This document shows, one piece after another, positions 32,323 through 42,053 of a stretch of DNA of 64,000 nucleotides. The stretch lies in contig WNNJ02003694.1 in the NCBI GenBank assembly GCA_012934845.2, positions 62,001 to 126,000 on the forward strand. Reading direction: 5' to 3'. The notes under the pieces are model-generated. The model made no database searches and was not told the origin of the DNA. It saw nothing but the letters and a program-made list of their open reading frames with translations. Numbering within the stretch: position 1 is the stretch's first letter; each line of letters begins with the position of its first letter. The position numbers and the translations under genes are program-made. The stretch is from Pomphorhynchus laevis. Lineage: Eukaryota; Acanthocephala; Palaeacanthocephala; Echinorhynchida; Pomphorhynchidae.

Positions 32323-32595
32323 ATGTACTCAACCACATTGGAAATATACGTAAGTACTAATAATTTCAATTTTAGATCTTTTAAATGTAACAGAAAAAAT
32401 TGTATAGTTTGTGATGTTATAAATAATAATTGTATCGTAAGTAATACGACAAACAAATGTTTTTCATTAAATATTAATAATAATTGTAACTGCAATACCG
32501 CAGGTGTAGTGTATCTTATACAATGTACATGTGGATTGCAATATATAGGAAAAACATATCAAATGTTAAAAACTAGGTTTAGGCAACACATATAA
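32323..32595 (+). CDS. GIY-YIG endonuclease domain, Naiad-like N-terminus
   Basis: About 90 residues. A Cys cluster 'FKCNRKNCIVCDV' is followed by 'CNCNTAGVVYLIQCTCGLQYIG' and 'KTYQMLKTRFRQH', the GIY-YIG core with its VYL..QYIGKT..L..R...H pattern. The conserved Cys residues before and inside the core are typical of the zinc-bearing domain of Naiad-type elements. It would nick target DNA. The domain's end ('KEDFWIKTLNSMYPLGLND') continues at the start of the next frame. Confidence 0.8.
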   Translation: MYSTTLEIYVSTNNFNFRSFKCNRKNCIVCDVINNNCIVSNTTNKCFSLNINNNCNCNTAGVVYLIQCTCGLQYIGKTYQMLKTRFRQHI

Positions 32596-32632
32596 TATAC
32601 AGCATAATAGTCAAACTATATTTCATAAACAT

Positions 32633-34336
32633 ATGAGATTAATAGGACATGATATTAAAAACTGTAAATTATTTATTTTAGAACATATTATCGAAGAAAA
32701 CATTTCAATATTAAATCAAAAACTATTAGAAAAAGAAGATTTTTGGATTAAAACGCTTAATTCCATGTACCCATTAGGATTGAATGACGTGGTACAAGGA
32801 ATTGGCAGAAGTAGTATAATACATAATAAACAACTATATTATAATAATCCGGTTAAACGCAAACCAAGAAGTCATGGTGATAAAAGGAATAGGAAAAATA
32901 GAGTTAAAAATATTAAAAAAGATATGTATATAAATGAACAATTAGAAATATTAAAACAACTTTTAAGTGATAATAAGCTAAAAGATCTTTATGTAAATAT
33001 AAGAAGTTTTTCTAAAGATATCATATGTTCAATAAATCAAAAATTAATTAACGACTATGATAGGCTAAGTTGTATAATAGACAGTTATTGTAATACAAAA
33101 TACTATAATCGTACAATAAATGTAAATAATAACAATAGAAAATATACATTAACCATAAACTTCATTAATAAATGTATAGATAACATAAATATAGCCGGAC
33201 TTTTAAATAATTCTAAAAGTAAAGAAATAATAGGGTCAGATTTAAGTAAATATATTCCTAAAATAAGGTATAAACTCCTACCACCATTAGGACGAAAAAT
33301 TTGTAATTATAATAAAGAATTAAAATCAATATGTAACGATAATATTAGAAACATAATGGAAACAGAATGCAATTGTAAAAGTCTTAATTTTGATAAAATA
33401 AATGAACATATATGTACCCATAATCTAGAATTAATTGAAAATTGTGAATTAAGAAAGCTGCTATCAAAAGGGTATAAATATAGATTAAATAATAACAACG
33501 ACAAAAATAAAATTTACAATTCGTTATATAATAACTTAAATGATTACTTTAGTAAGCTGATTAATAGTGAAAGCTCGAATATATCTAAGATAAAAATTTG
33601 GAAAGATTATATATTTGATAAAATTAAAAATAAAATGAAAATAACAAACAATTATAAAAGGAAAGATAAAATTAATAAAGATATGTATAAAGAACTTACT
33701 AAATTAAAGGATAACTATATAATAACAACTATTGATAAAGCTAGTAATAACTTTGTCTTCATATGCAAAAAGCTTTATTATGATATACTAATGAAAGAGG
33801 TTAATTCTAATGATTTAAATGTAAATCCAACATATGAACGTAGTGAGTTGAGTTTAGAAACAATTATTACAAGTCACTGTTCTATAATGGATAAAAAGGG
33901 TATAAAGGTTGAATTAGATAATAAAACTATACCTATATTATATTGGAATCCAAAATTACATAAAAATCCAATAAAACCTAGGTTCATATGTAGTGCGTTT
34001 AAATGTACATTAAAACCACTTTCTGTCTATATGAATAAAATACTTAAAGTAATTAAAGCACACTTTAAAAAATATTGCAAGGTAATCGAAATTAATACTG
34101 GTATAAAACACTATTTCAGTATTAATTCTACAAAAGAATTTTTAGAACAGACAAAAGGAATAAATTTTCAAAATATAAATACATACGATTTTAGTACTCT
34201 TTATACAAATCTAGGTTTAGTAGATATTAAAGAAGCGTTAGTAAAATTAATTAATCTTATATTCGGAAAAAGATATACATATATATGTTATAATAATTAT
34301 AACGCCTATCTAACAAAAATTAAAACCATCAAGTAA
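32633..34336 (+). CDS. Naiad-like reverse transcriptase, N-terminal and finger region
   Basis: 567 residues. The first about 65 complete the GIY-YIG domain (KEDFWIKTLNSMYPLGLND). A lysine/asparagine-rich linker follows to about residue 350. Then RT text begins: 'NYIITTIDKASNNFVFICKKLYYD', 'YWNPKLHKNPIKPRFICSA' (Penelope-type LPKxHK-like block) and 'NINTYDFSTLYTNLGL' (motif A, D-x-S-x-LYTN). Codon use is extremely AT-rich. The catalytic motif B (GG..SPIIAD) and the YIDD box lie in the adjacent downstream frame. Confidence 0.8.
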   Translation: MRLIGHDIKNCKLFILEHIIEENISILNQKLLEKEDFWIKTLNSMYPLGLNDVVQGIGRSSIIHNKQLYYNNPVKRKPRSHGDKRNRKNRVKNIKKDMYINEQLEILKQLLSDNKLKDLYVNIRSFSKDIICSINQKLINDYDRLSCIIDSYCNTKYYNRTINVNNNNRKYTLTINFINKCIDNINIAGLLNNSKSKEIIGSDLSKYIPKIRYKLLPPLGRKICNYNKELKSICNDNIRNIMETECNCKSLNFDKINEHICTHNLELIENCELRKLLSKGYKYRLNNNNDKNKIYNSLYNNLNDYFSKLINSESSNISKIKIWKDYIFDKIKNKMKITNNYKRKDKINKDMYKELTKLKDNYIITTIDKASNNFVFICKKLYYDILMKEVNSNDLNVNPTYERSELSLETIITSHCSIMDKKGIKVELDNKTIPILYWNPKLHKNPIKPRFICSAFKCTLKPLSVYMNKILKVIKAHFKKYCKVIEINTGIKHYFSINSTKEFLEQTKGINFQNINTYDFSTLYTNLGLVDIKEALVKLINLIFGKRYTYICYNNYNAYLTKIKTIK

Positions 34337-34382
34337 ATATAAATATATAGATAAAATTGAATTAATAGAATCCTTAAATATT

Positions 34383-34988
34383 TTGATAAATCAAAATTAT
34401 TTAAAAGTAGGCACATCTATATTTAGACAGGTAAAAGCTGTTCCAATGGGAGGCAATAGTAGCCCAATTATAGCTGACATGTTTTTAAGCTTTATAGTAT
34501 ATGAATTTGTTCATAACTTTTTAAGAAATAGATCTAAATTATATAAAGATATAAAATATATGTTTTGATATATTGATGATATATGTGTATTTAATTCTTG
34601 CAATTTTTATTCAATAGGCGAACAAATTTATCCAGGTAGCCTCATTCTTAATAAAACCAATATTAATGATAAAGAAGGTATATATCTAGATATGAACATT
34701 AAATTAACATCAATTAAAACTACTTTTAATTTATATCGTAAAGATGACATATTTAAATTTACAAGAAACATATTTTTGCATGAGCATTCATGCATACCAT
34801 ATAATATAAAATATAATACATTAAATAATGAAATTTTAAGAATTGCAACAATATGTAATGATATTGGCTTTCTTCAAAATCATTTAAATAATTTAATAGA
34901 TACATATTTTAAACTAGGTTACTATAAAAATAACATCAAGCAGAAAATAGTAAAATATATAAATCAACACAATAATATTAAAGAATAA
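34383..34988 (+). pseudogene. Naiad-like RT palm and thumb
   Basis: Two frames (34383-34568 and 34692-34988) hold 'SIFRQVKAVPMGGNSSPIIADMFLSF' (motif B region), the YIDD box near 34568-34580 and the thumb 'NIFLHEHSCIPYNIKYNTLNNEILRIATICNDIGF'. They continue the element at 32168. The same block, in varied states, recurs at 6797, 21920, 31791, 45265 and 49500. Confidence 0.8.
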
Positions 34989-35067
34989 ATTTAAACTCTT
35001 AAGTGGCAAATTTTTATGGATAATAAATAATATACTTTGTATTAGAATAAGATACTAGATAGTCAAA

Positions 35068-35172
35068 TTTCATCAGAGGAAATACATCATTAGCATGTAT
35101 TTGGCCCCGCTGCTATGTTGGGTAGAGGAGTTAGGGGCCGAAACCTGATAGCATAGCAGTTCCTCCTGATGA
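35068..35172 (+). ncRNA. Naiad tail structured RNA, best pseudoknot copy
   Basis: Outer stem: TCATCAG (35070-35076) with CTGATGA (35166-35172), extended by AGGAA/TTCCT. Inside, GGCCCC (35103-35108) pairs with GGGGCC (35134-35139), and CTGCTATG (35110-35117) pairs with CATAGCAG (35152-35159). The second helix starts one base after the first strand of the first helix and closes beyond its second strand. This is the strand order P1-P2-P1'-P2' of HDV-type self-cleaving ribozymes. A CGAAAC sequence follows P1'. No P3 or P4 is convincing, so ribozyme activity is only a possibility; the fold itself is well supported by the pairings. Confidence 0.6.
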
Positions 35173-35399
35173 CCTCTAATTCTTATTCTGATACAACGTC
35201 TGTTATTTATTAGTCAATTCATAAAAATGACGTTTATTTTAAATTTCAATTTTTTATTTTAACTTGATTTAAATTATAGAAAATCTAAAAACAATTATTA
35301 ATTTTATTATTTAATTATTAAATTTTGATTTAGCATTATTATGTTTTGTTTATTTTATAATTATATAACAATACGTAGACTCAGTTAGCTGATTTAATT

Positions 35400-36164
35400 T
35401 TTCCGAATATAAGATTAATTATTCTTCTAATAAAGCCAAGTCATTTGCTTTATTTATGTTAAGAGTTATTCTATTACAGGTCGTGCACTTAAAGGCATAC
35501 TTATTAACTGTCGTGCAAACATCAAGTCCAAATTAAAAGTATAAAAATATAGATCCATCAAACAAATACAATAGCGGTGAAAATAGTAGAGCTTCTGCCT
35601 AGTAGTGAAGAAATTTACCCAGCACACACGTTTGAAACCAAAATCTCCGAAGGCAACATATCAAATAACAACGATCGCAATCAAATTACTAATTAAAGAA
35701 AAACCAAAATCCTCTGCGATTGTTCTAGCCTTTTATATAACTGTTATGTGTAATTTTGCAACATTGTGAACACAGTTCTGCCAAAACGTAATAAAATTCT
35801 TAGTCTTGACAAAAAAATTCTTAGTCATGACAAAATTATTAGTCATTCTCACTCATTGTTTTGTTAATTGATTTCAAAATAAGGATACATTTTGAATTAA
35901 GTTAAATTCGAATAACCGGTCAAGCAAAAAAGGTAAAGTATGTATATTACTTGCTTGTAAAGGGGAAGGGACACGTTTATTACACAAAATGTAAGTTAAT
36001 TTTTGTAGTTTATTGCCTGTCGCAGGGTTCAACTTAAAACGACAACCTATAATTTGGAAGCGATGAGTATATAATGGTTGAGGAAAACTACCCATGATAA
36101 AAATAACTGGTCAATTTAAGGTTGTGTAGAACACAGCTCTGCCGAAACCTTTTTAATTAATATA
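35400..36164. other. spacer, no gene seen
   Basis: AT-rich sequence. Words around GAACACAGTTCTGCC (near 35770) and GAACACAGCTCTGCC (near 36128) are repeated, suggesting an old duplication. The minus frame at 36095-35874 is not convincing. Confidence 0.4.
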
Positions 36165-36371
36165 GGAACCTTTATTCCGTTCTTATTTTCTACCTCAGGC
36201 GGACTAGCAAAGGAGGCAAGTGCTTTCATCAAGAGACTAGCAACACGCATCAGTGAGCGATCTATCCTCCTATGTCAAAAATGTATGTTCGCTGCGACAA
36301 CGTATATGTGTAGCGCTAACAAAAGCAAACTCCTAGTGTCTGGAATGAGACTCCCAGTTAAACCAAAGTAG
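36165..36371 (+). pseudogene. REL-LINE C-terminal fragment
   Basis: Translation gives 'IPFLFSTSGGLAKEASAFIKRLATRISERS' then 'CMFAATTYMCS', the terminal block of the REL-LINE ORF (compare 'FIPLIFSSSGGMGKEANGLFQKI' at 436-3357). It is a short 3' piece. Confidence 0.65.
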
Positions 36372-36785
36372 AACGGAGGAGTTAATTTAAATAACAAAAA
36401 CTTTCGTTTTGTAACAATCAAATGAATTCTATTAAAAAATTATTTAATCTATATTTACACACTTTTGATAGCAGCTTTCTTAATTCACAATTTTCAATTA
36501 ATTCTAGATTATGGGTACATGTATGTTCATTTATTTTACAAATTTTTCGTCCTAATTCTATTAATTCTATTAAAAAAAAATAAAAATATTATTTAATATT
36601 TATACCCTTTTTATAAAAAAAGGGTATACTACCCCTTTTATACCCTTTTTTATTTAAAAAAATTATACCCTTTGAGAACATAAAGCTTTTTTGAATTTTT
36701 TTAAAATCCGAAGATATATTATGATATTGGCTGTTCAAAATACTGTGTTATTTTATTTTAATACATTAAATTTACATCAATGCAA
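36372..36785. other. AT-rich spacer with a Naiad scrap and TATACCC hairpins
   Basis: About 36455-36560 (minus) matches the Naiad linker region near 33400-33480. Near 36599-36675 the word TATACCCTTTTT recurs in both orientations, forming a perfect hairpin around 36600-36628. No gene. Confidence 0.5.
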
Positions 36786-36940
36786 GGATGAAAATGTCCA
36801 AACAGTCGGCAACCATTTTACAGTAAATACGGTGAAGTATTAAAAAATGCCCAGCATAGTGTCAGGATTGTTAATAAGGCTGTAATATGCTCAGCATAGA
36901 AGATCATGGCCAGATGCTTTGCTGTTGGCCATATTGAATG
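36786..36940. repeat. local repeat pair, copy 1 (blocks A then B)
   Basis: Block A (36786-36841, ..GTCGGCAACCATTTTA.AGTAAATACGGTGAAGTA..) is directly followed by block B (36842-36935, AAATGCCCAGCATAGTGTCAGG..GATCATGGCCAGATGC). Both recur at 38305-38600 in the order B, A. Identity is over 90 percent by eye. Confidence 0.75.
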
Positions 36941-37723
36941 ACGGGTAAAAGTATTGTACGAAAATAGCTAAAATATCATTCAAAAGAAAGCGAACATATG
37001 TTTCTGGCAAAATACATGGCAATGACTATTTTTGAGCTCTTTTTATCTAGGTGTGAAGTGAATAACCATCTGGAACAATTATGAAATAAGTAAAGTTTAG
37101 GCAAAAATCAACAGGAGGGTTTCCGAAGTGTAACTTGGTCAGTGCTGCAAATAAGACCGCCATTGCTGATTTTGACGATTTTAGATTTTGTGATGCTTAC
37201 ATGGAGTTAGTTGACTAGATTCTATCGACCATGCATTGGATAATAGATTCTCTATTGTTTGAGAGAATCATGAGATTATTGGCAAATATATAAGAATACT
37301 TGAATACATATCAATGAATAAATAACTGGACTAAATGAATCGCATTGTAGCACTCCTTGCTTGCGATTATTGGATCGGATAAATTTAATCCTTCGGATAT
37401 ACAAAGCGAATTTGGTTGCAAAATCGTTGAATCATACGAAATAAAAAACCAAAGATGTGATTTTTATTTACAGTATGTCGATCAAGGGTCTACAATTAAT
37501 GGAGTCAAATACTTTGGTGAAGTTATTAAAATTTAGACAATTTAGATGACATCGATTGTTGAGCGATTGCGAAGTAAACGCATTGCTTTTAAGGAAGTAG
37601 AAAATCTCGGTGATGGGATAAACGATAGGTAATAAGTTGTGTAAGAAATTAGTACGCTTGATTTAAGAGCACAATTCCTATGTAAGAATCGTTAGAATTC
37701 GGATCACCTTTGTCCTTAAAGAG
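36941..37723. other. unexplained spacer
   Basis: No recognised element. A 54-codon open stretch ends at a TAG at 37538 (listed separately). A 3' L2-like fragment begins at 37730. Confidence 0.4.
37374..37538 (+). CDS. short unrecognised reading frame
   Basis: Read from GCG ATT ATT, the frame gives 'AIIGSDKFNPSDIQSEFG', then 'CKIVESYEIKNQRCDFYL' and 'DQGSTINGVKYFGEVIKI' before a stop. The composition is protein-like, more so than the flanks, but there is no ATG and no motif I know. It might be an exon or an element remnant. Confidence 0.2.
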
Positions 37724-37729
37724 TAGTTC

Positions 37730-38245
37730 GATTACTGGATTAGCCTTTTCGCCAATTTTCCAAAATCCATCATCCTACCCCTACAACGAATAATCAACAC
37801 CGCCGTTCGAGTGCTCTTTCGTCTCCGTCGCTTCGACCACATATCCACATATTTTGCCCAACTCTCCTGGCCCACCATCCACATCCGCATCAAACTCCGC
37901 CTTCTTCTCGTTACTTTTCGTCTCATCGCTGTCGGCTCCCCATCGTTCATCAACCTTCCTTTCTTAGACGATACTCGCCCCACCTCGCTATCGCTTCGTT
38001 CCTGTCATACCCTCTTACTCCACGTTCCTAATTACTCCAACAACTACGGTCTCCGATCCTTCCTCGTCGCCGCCTCACTCGCCTGGAATCAACTTCCTCT
38101 CGACGTCCGCCGCGCTCCCTCCTTTATCACATTCAAACACCTCCTCCGTTCACACCTTCTCGACACCTGATTCACAGTCTTGTTTTGTTGTGGTCATGTA
38201 AGCGTGCGCTAGCACGCATTTGCCACGTTAACATAAATCCTTTTT
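37730..38245 (+). mobile_element. L2-like LINE 3' fragment with target duplication
   Basis: It contains the terminal ORF2 block (37811-38170, 'LFRLRRFDHISTYFAQLSWPTIHIRIKLRLLLVTFRLIAVGSPSF', shown as family text) and the tail with hairpin GCGTGCGCTAGCACGC (about 38200-38215). TAGTTC flanks both sides (37724-37729 and 38246-38251), consistent with a target duplication. It is very similar to the copy at 13075-14150, so both are fairly young. Confidence 0.8.
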
Positions 38246-38304
38246 TAGTTCAATTATATTGTTTCCATTAAGTCGGTAGCGCTCATCCAAACATGATATA
38301 ATTA

Positions 38305-38627
38305 AAAAATGCCCAGCATAGTGTCAGGATTGTTAATAAGGCTGTAATATGCTCAGCACAGAAGATCATGGCCAGATGCTTTGCTGATGGCTATATTCTG
38401 TCAGAGTTTAGCAGGGCAAAACATTACATTTTTTACCTATTTTAACCACGTTAAAATGGGTAAAGGAATGATTAAACTAAGTGTAATTTTTGGCTGTTAA
38501 TTTTCAGAGCTTGGCTTTGGAAAGACAGATTTGCTCGAATGGAAGGATAAAAATGTTCACAAAGTCGGCAACCATTTTATAGTAAATACGGTGAAGTACT
38601 ATTTAACCATTTCTAATGAGAAATGGT
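38305..38627. repeat. local repeat pair, copy 2 (blocks B then A) and hairpin
   Basis: Block B (38305-38398) and block A (38545-38600) are separated by about 145 bp. Right after A lies a perfect hairpin AACCATTTCT-AATG-AGAAATGGTT (38604-38627). A-B adjacency at 36786 and B-spacer-A here fit a former tandem repeat with a unit near 295 bp. Confidence 0.65.
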
Positions 38628-38659
38628 TATTATAAAATCACCAGATACTCTTAGCTTAT

Positions 38660-39400
38660 TCGTCCGCTTATTGATTGTCCGCTTATTTCCGCGGAAACCG
38701 TCACTTCCCGGTTTCTGCGGTTGTTAACGAATGTATCAAAAAACTCAAGAACGAGTTTTGTGTAGCTTCTCTGAATCCTTACGATCCTCAAAAAAAATTT
38801 CATAGTAAAAACAGATGCATCCGATAGATCTATTGGAGCAGTGCTTAGTCAGGAGGGAATACCAATAGAATTTTTTCGAAAACCTTAAGGATGTAACAAC
38901 AAATGTTACCATCAATTGAGAAAGAAGGTTTCAACTCTGGCGATAGTTGAAACCCTGCGGCGTTGACGTCATTACTCGCTACCTGCTTCAAGTTAATCAC
39001 CGATCAACGTTCGGTGATGTTTATGCTTGATTGCAAACGAACAAATAAAATTAAAAACGAAAAATTTTCACGATGGCGTTTAGAGCTAGCTCCCTTCAGC
39101 TTTGACATTATTTATCGTACTGGGAATAAAAACGTTGCTGCTGATGCCAGGTCGCACTGTTATGCTGTACCCATAAACAAATTGGAACAATTGCATGATG
39201 TATTGTGTCATCCAGGGTAAACAAGAATGCTTCATTACATTCGTTCGAAACATCTACCATACTCTACCGGGGATGTCCGCAACGTCATTGCAAATTGTAA
39301 AATATGTAAATTAATTAAACCTCGATTTTTTCCGAAACCGATCCTCGACCCAACAAGGCTTTGGTCAACAGTTGGATAAGACATGCGGTTAAATGGACAA
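38660..39400 (+). pseudogene. Ty3/gypsy-type retrotransposon fossil (RT end, RNase H, start of integrase)
   Basis: Pieces recall the RNase H of Ty3-type elements ('VKTDAS', 'GAVLSQEG', 'LITDQRSVMFMLD', 'RWRLELAPFSFDIIYRTGNKNVAADA'), followed by the start of the integrase zinc-binding region ('LHDVLCHPG' and a CKxxK-type stretch). It is a broken internal fragment; no long terminal repeats are seen in the window. It appears old, with several breaks. Confidence 0.75.
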
Positions 39401-39699
39401 TATTAGAAAACTTTATCCTTGGATTGCTCGTTAATGATATTTTGTTTTTTATGTGTTGTGTTGTATAATGAGGAGCACAAGAGCTTTTTACGGTCAAAGC
39501 TCTGAATACAACATAATAATCAAAACTAAATTAAAAATTAACAGAATATAATAATGTTGTATCAAGAATACATAGTTTCAGTATTTGTGACTGAAATTAT
39601 ATTACCGGGCAAACAAAGTCCACAGGTCAATAATAACTTGTCAGTAGAACAAATTGTAGTCTATTTTGTATATTATACCATATAATATACATAAAAATA

Positions 39700-39960
39700 A
39701 AGATAAATAATAAATAATTATATAAGATTTTATACAATTTATATTTATATTAAATTATAATTTAGAAATCAAATTTAAAATAAAAGTCAATTGTTATTAT
39801 TTGACTAATAAATAACAGACGATGTATCAGAATAAGAAGTCATCATGATGAACTGCTGTGCTATCAGGTTTTGGCCCCCATTATTCGAACATAACATCGG
39901 TGCCAAATACGTGCTAATGACGTATTTCCTCTGATAAAATTTGAGTATATGAACCATTAG
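39700..39960 (-). mobile_element. Naiad tail fragment with degenerate structured element
   Basis: Only the 3' tail is present: the TATTTATTAGTCAA-like stretch and a degenerate structured element at 39839-39955 (minus). The CTGCTGTG strand and GGCCCC are still recognisable. No RT text is attached. It is a tail-only or heavily truncated copy. Confidence 0.6.
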
Positions 39961-40114
39961 ATAATCAAGATTTTAAAGTCACATTACATGGAAAATCATT
40001 ATTTTATGAAATATATGATCGCTCATATTATTGACAACTAACATTATTATATATTTATATATTTATTATATAAATATATATAATTATATAGTATTACATA
40101 TTATATAAAGATTA

Positions 40115-40300
40115 GATGTCATAAGGAGAAACTGTTATGTTATCAGGTTTCGGCATCTATTTATCGACCCAACATAGCAGCGAGGCCAAATACGCGCTAA
40201 TGACGTATTTCTTCTGATGAAATTTGATTATTTAGGGTACCTTATTTTAATACAAATCATATTGTTTATTATACATCCATAAAATTTTTCGCTTAATAGT
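40115..40300 (-). mobile_element. second Naiad tail-only fragment
   Basis: This is the minus-strand tail with structured element 40117-40222. CTGTTATG pairs with CATAGCAG using a wobble, and the outer stem ends in TTCTTCTGATGAA. P1 is partly lost. Right of it the conserved ATACATCCATAAAA end of the RT region is visible. Confidence 0.6.
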
Positions 40301-40731
40301 TTAAATAATTTTTTTAATATTTTTTGTTTTCTTTTATTTTGTGAAATTATAAGAAAATGAAAACATTCATTTAAAATATAAAATAAAAAATCCATATAAC
40401 TTGCTTGAAAATTAGCAGAAAATTGTGACAGAGGTCATATTAGCGGGATAACAAAATCCACAGGTCAATACTAATTTGTCAATAGAACATATTAGATAAG
40501 ATAACTGAGTTTACGTATTTTATAAGAATAAAGAATATTTTAGAAGAATATTTTAAAAATAAAGATAAATAATAAATATTATTTTAGATTTAATATTTTT
40601 ATACGATTTTATACAATAATTGTTATAAGATTTTATAACTTTTATCAAGTTATATCAAGGAAGAAAATTTATAAGTGCTCTAGCTAATTACAATTATATC
40701 TTGATTATATCTGAATCTAATTATTATCAAT
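40300..40731. other. AT-rich spacer, Naiad-like scraps
   Basis: It contains short tail-like words (AATAAAGATAAATAATAAAT, TATCAAGTTA) seen in other Naiad tails. No gene. Confidence 0.35.
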
Positions 40732-41034
40732 ATGGGGAAACGGAGGAAAACAACAAAATCGACTGTGAATGATAATGGATCCCAGCATTATGTAGAGTTT
40801 TCCATGGCAGATTGCCCTGTGTGGACTACTGTTTGGCTACCTCTTCGTCTTCCTTCAAATTTTCCAGATAGATATTTTCTATGCGGATTCTGTTCAGCAT
40901 ATCTTCGTAAAGAATTGATCGTTTCAAAGAATGATCAATCGTCTATCAGCCATGACAATTCAAATAGTATCGTTTATGACAAAGATGTTAGTGAAATACA
41001 ATTCGAACGAAACTGTGGAAAACATCGAAAATAA
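40732..41034 (+). pseudogene. CR1-like ORF1 N-terminal piece
   Basis: Begins 'MGKRRKTTKS', with 'YFLCGFCSAYLRKELIV' matching 'AYLCGFCAVKELNIL' in the minus-strand copy. In that copy the CxxC is preceded by further Cys residues, suggesting a PHD-like zinc finger, known from CR1-type ORF1 proteins. Here the frame is short. Confidence 0.6.
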
Positions 41035-41427
41035 CAATTATTATCATCAAATGAAGAAAGCGGTCGATTTACAGACAATTCCCATACATTGCAGGAGCAA
41101 CACGTTGTCACAGACTTCCTGCAAATCGAAAATGAATCATTAAATCGAACATCCAACGCATTAATCAATAGGTCATCACCGATTATCGAAAATAACAGTT
41201 TGGACAATGACAATCTTATCAATAACGGAAATTTGGATAGTGGAAACCTACAACGATAGTACAGTCAATCCGATATCAATTCAAGCTTCTCAGCACCTCT
41301 TACTAATCCAGATGTATTTACTGATGCAATCAATGCTTATTCACCTTAGCGCTCTACATATGTTAACAGTCTGGTCCAGTTAGATGAAGTTTCTCATAAT
41401 CACAAATATTTAAATCAATTCGAGTCA

Positions 41428-41961
41428 TTGGCAAATGTTATACCTGATACATGCCAAATAAGTGGAGTCATTGATAGATCTCCACATAATCTTGATGGAA
41501 AATCAGTGATTTCCTCTGAGCAGAACTTTTCCCGCGTACGCAAATATCATGATCCTTCTCGCTCTATCGTTTTCACTAATATACCTGAATCTATGTCGGT
41601 CAACATACAACATAGATTAGATGACGACTTATCCAAAGTTCGTGCGATAATATCAACCATTTTGGTAGCGTCACCGAAAGAGGTAACGTCCAAAATTAAA
41701 CTATTAGATTTGTTTCGAATTGGTAAAATGCAGAATAATCATCCTAGATTATTAAAAGCAATTTTTACCGACGCAGCGGCTGCCAAAACTAGTTTGAGCA
41801 ACTCCTATCATCTTAAAGGTTCTCTCGTTAGATTACTAAATGATCTTGACAAGTTTGAACGTGAACGTCTTCGGGAGGTTAGACAATTATTGAGATCGCG
41901 CTTAGATGCAGTAGAAACAAACTTAAGAATTCAGAATTTTCAAATTGAGGGACTCGCTTGA
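41428..41961 (+). CDS. CR1-like ORF1 C-terminal domain
   Basis: 177 residues with 'SIVFTNIPES', 'RLDDDLSKVRAII', 'KIKLLDLFRIGK', 'RLLKAIF', 'LKGSLVRLLNDLDKFERERLREVRQLL'. Nearly every block has a counterpart in the ORF1 at 62633-64000. The pattern (beta strand ending in 'NIPES', helix, 'RPRLLKA.F', 'I.I..D.....R') is that of the RRM-like/nucleic-acid-binding domain of LINE ORF1 proteins, here presumably binding the element RNA. Confidence 0.7.
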   Translation: MANVIPDTCQISGVIDRSPHNLDGKSVISSEQNFSRVRKYHDPSRSIVFTNIPESMSVNIQHRLDDDLSKVRAIISTILVASPKEVTSKIKLLDLFRIGKMQNNHPRLLKAIFTDAAAAKTSLSNSYHLKGSLVRLLNDLDKFERERLREVRQLLRSRLDAVETNLRIQNFQIEGLA

Positions 41962-42053
41962 ATCGGACTCCACTGTTTGTGGATTAGATTTAGCTCATCT
42001 CGTCGCTTCTAGCTTATCCAACATACCCATTACAAATACATGTGATTACTTAG

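Larger units (their letters stand above)
32168..35400 (+). mobile_element. Naiad-like Penelope element with N-terminal GIY-YIG, longest copy
   Basis: Order: structured leader, GIY-YIG frame (32323-32595), long frame with the endonuclease end and RT (32633-34336), RT end (34383-34988), and a 3' tail of about 400 bp with the structured element at 35068-35172. Penelope-like elements normally have the GIY-YIG domain after RT. The permuted N-terminal position is the hallmark of the Chlamys/Naiad branch described in invertebrates and algae. The copy looks whole in layout but is broken by a handful of interruptions, some shared with the copy at 21830, so a damaged parent may have been copied. Confidence 0.85.
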
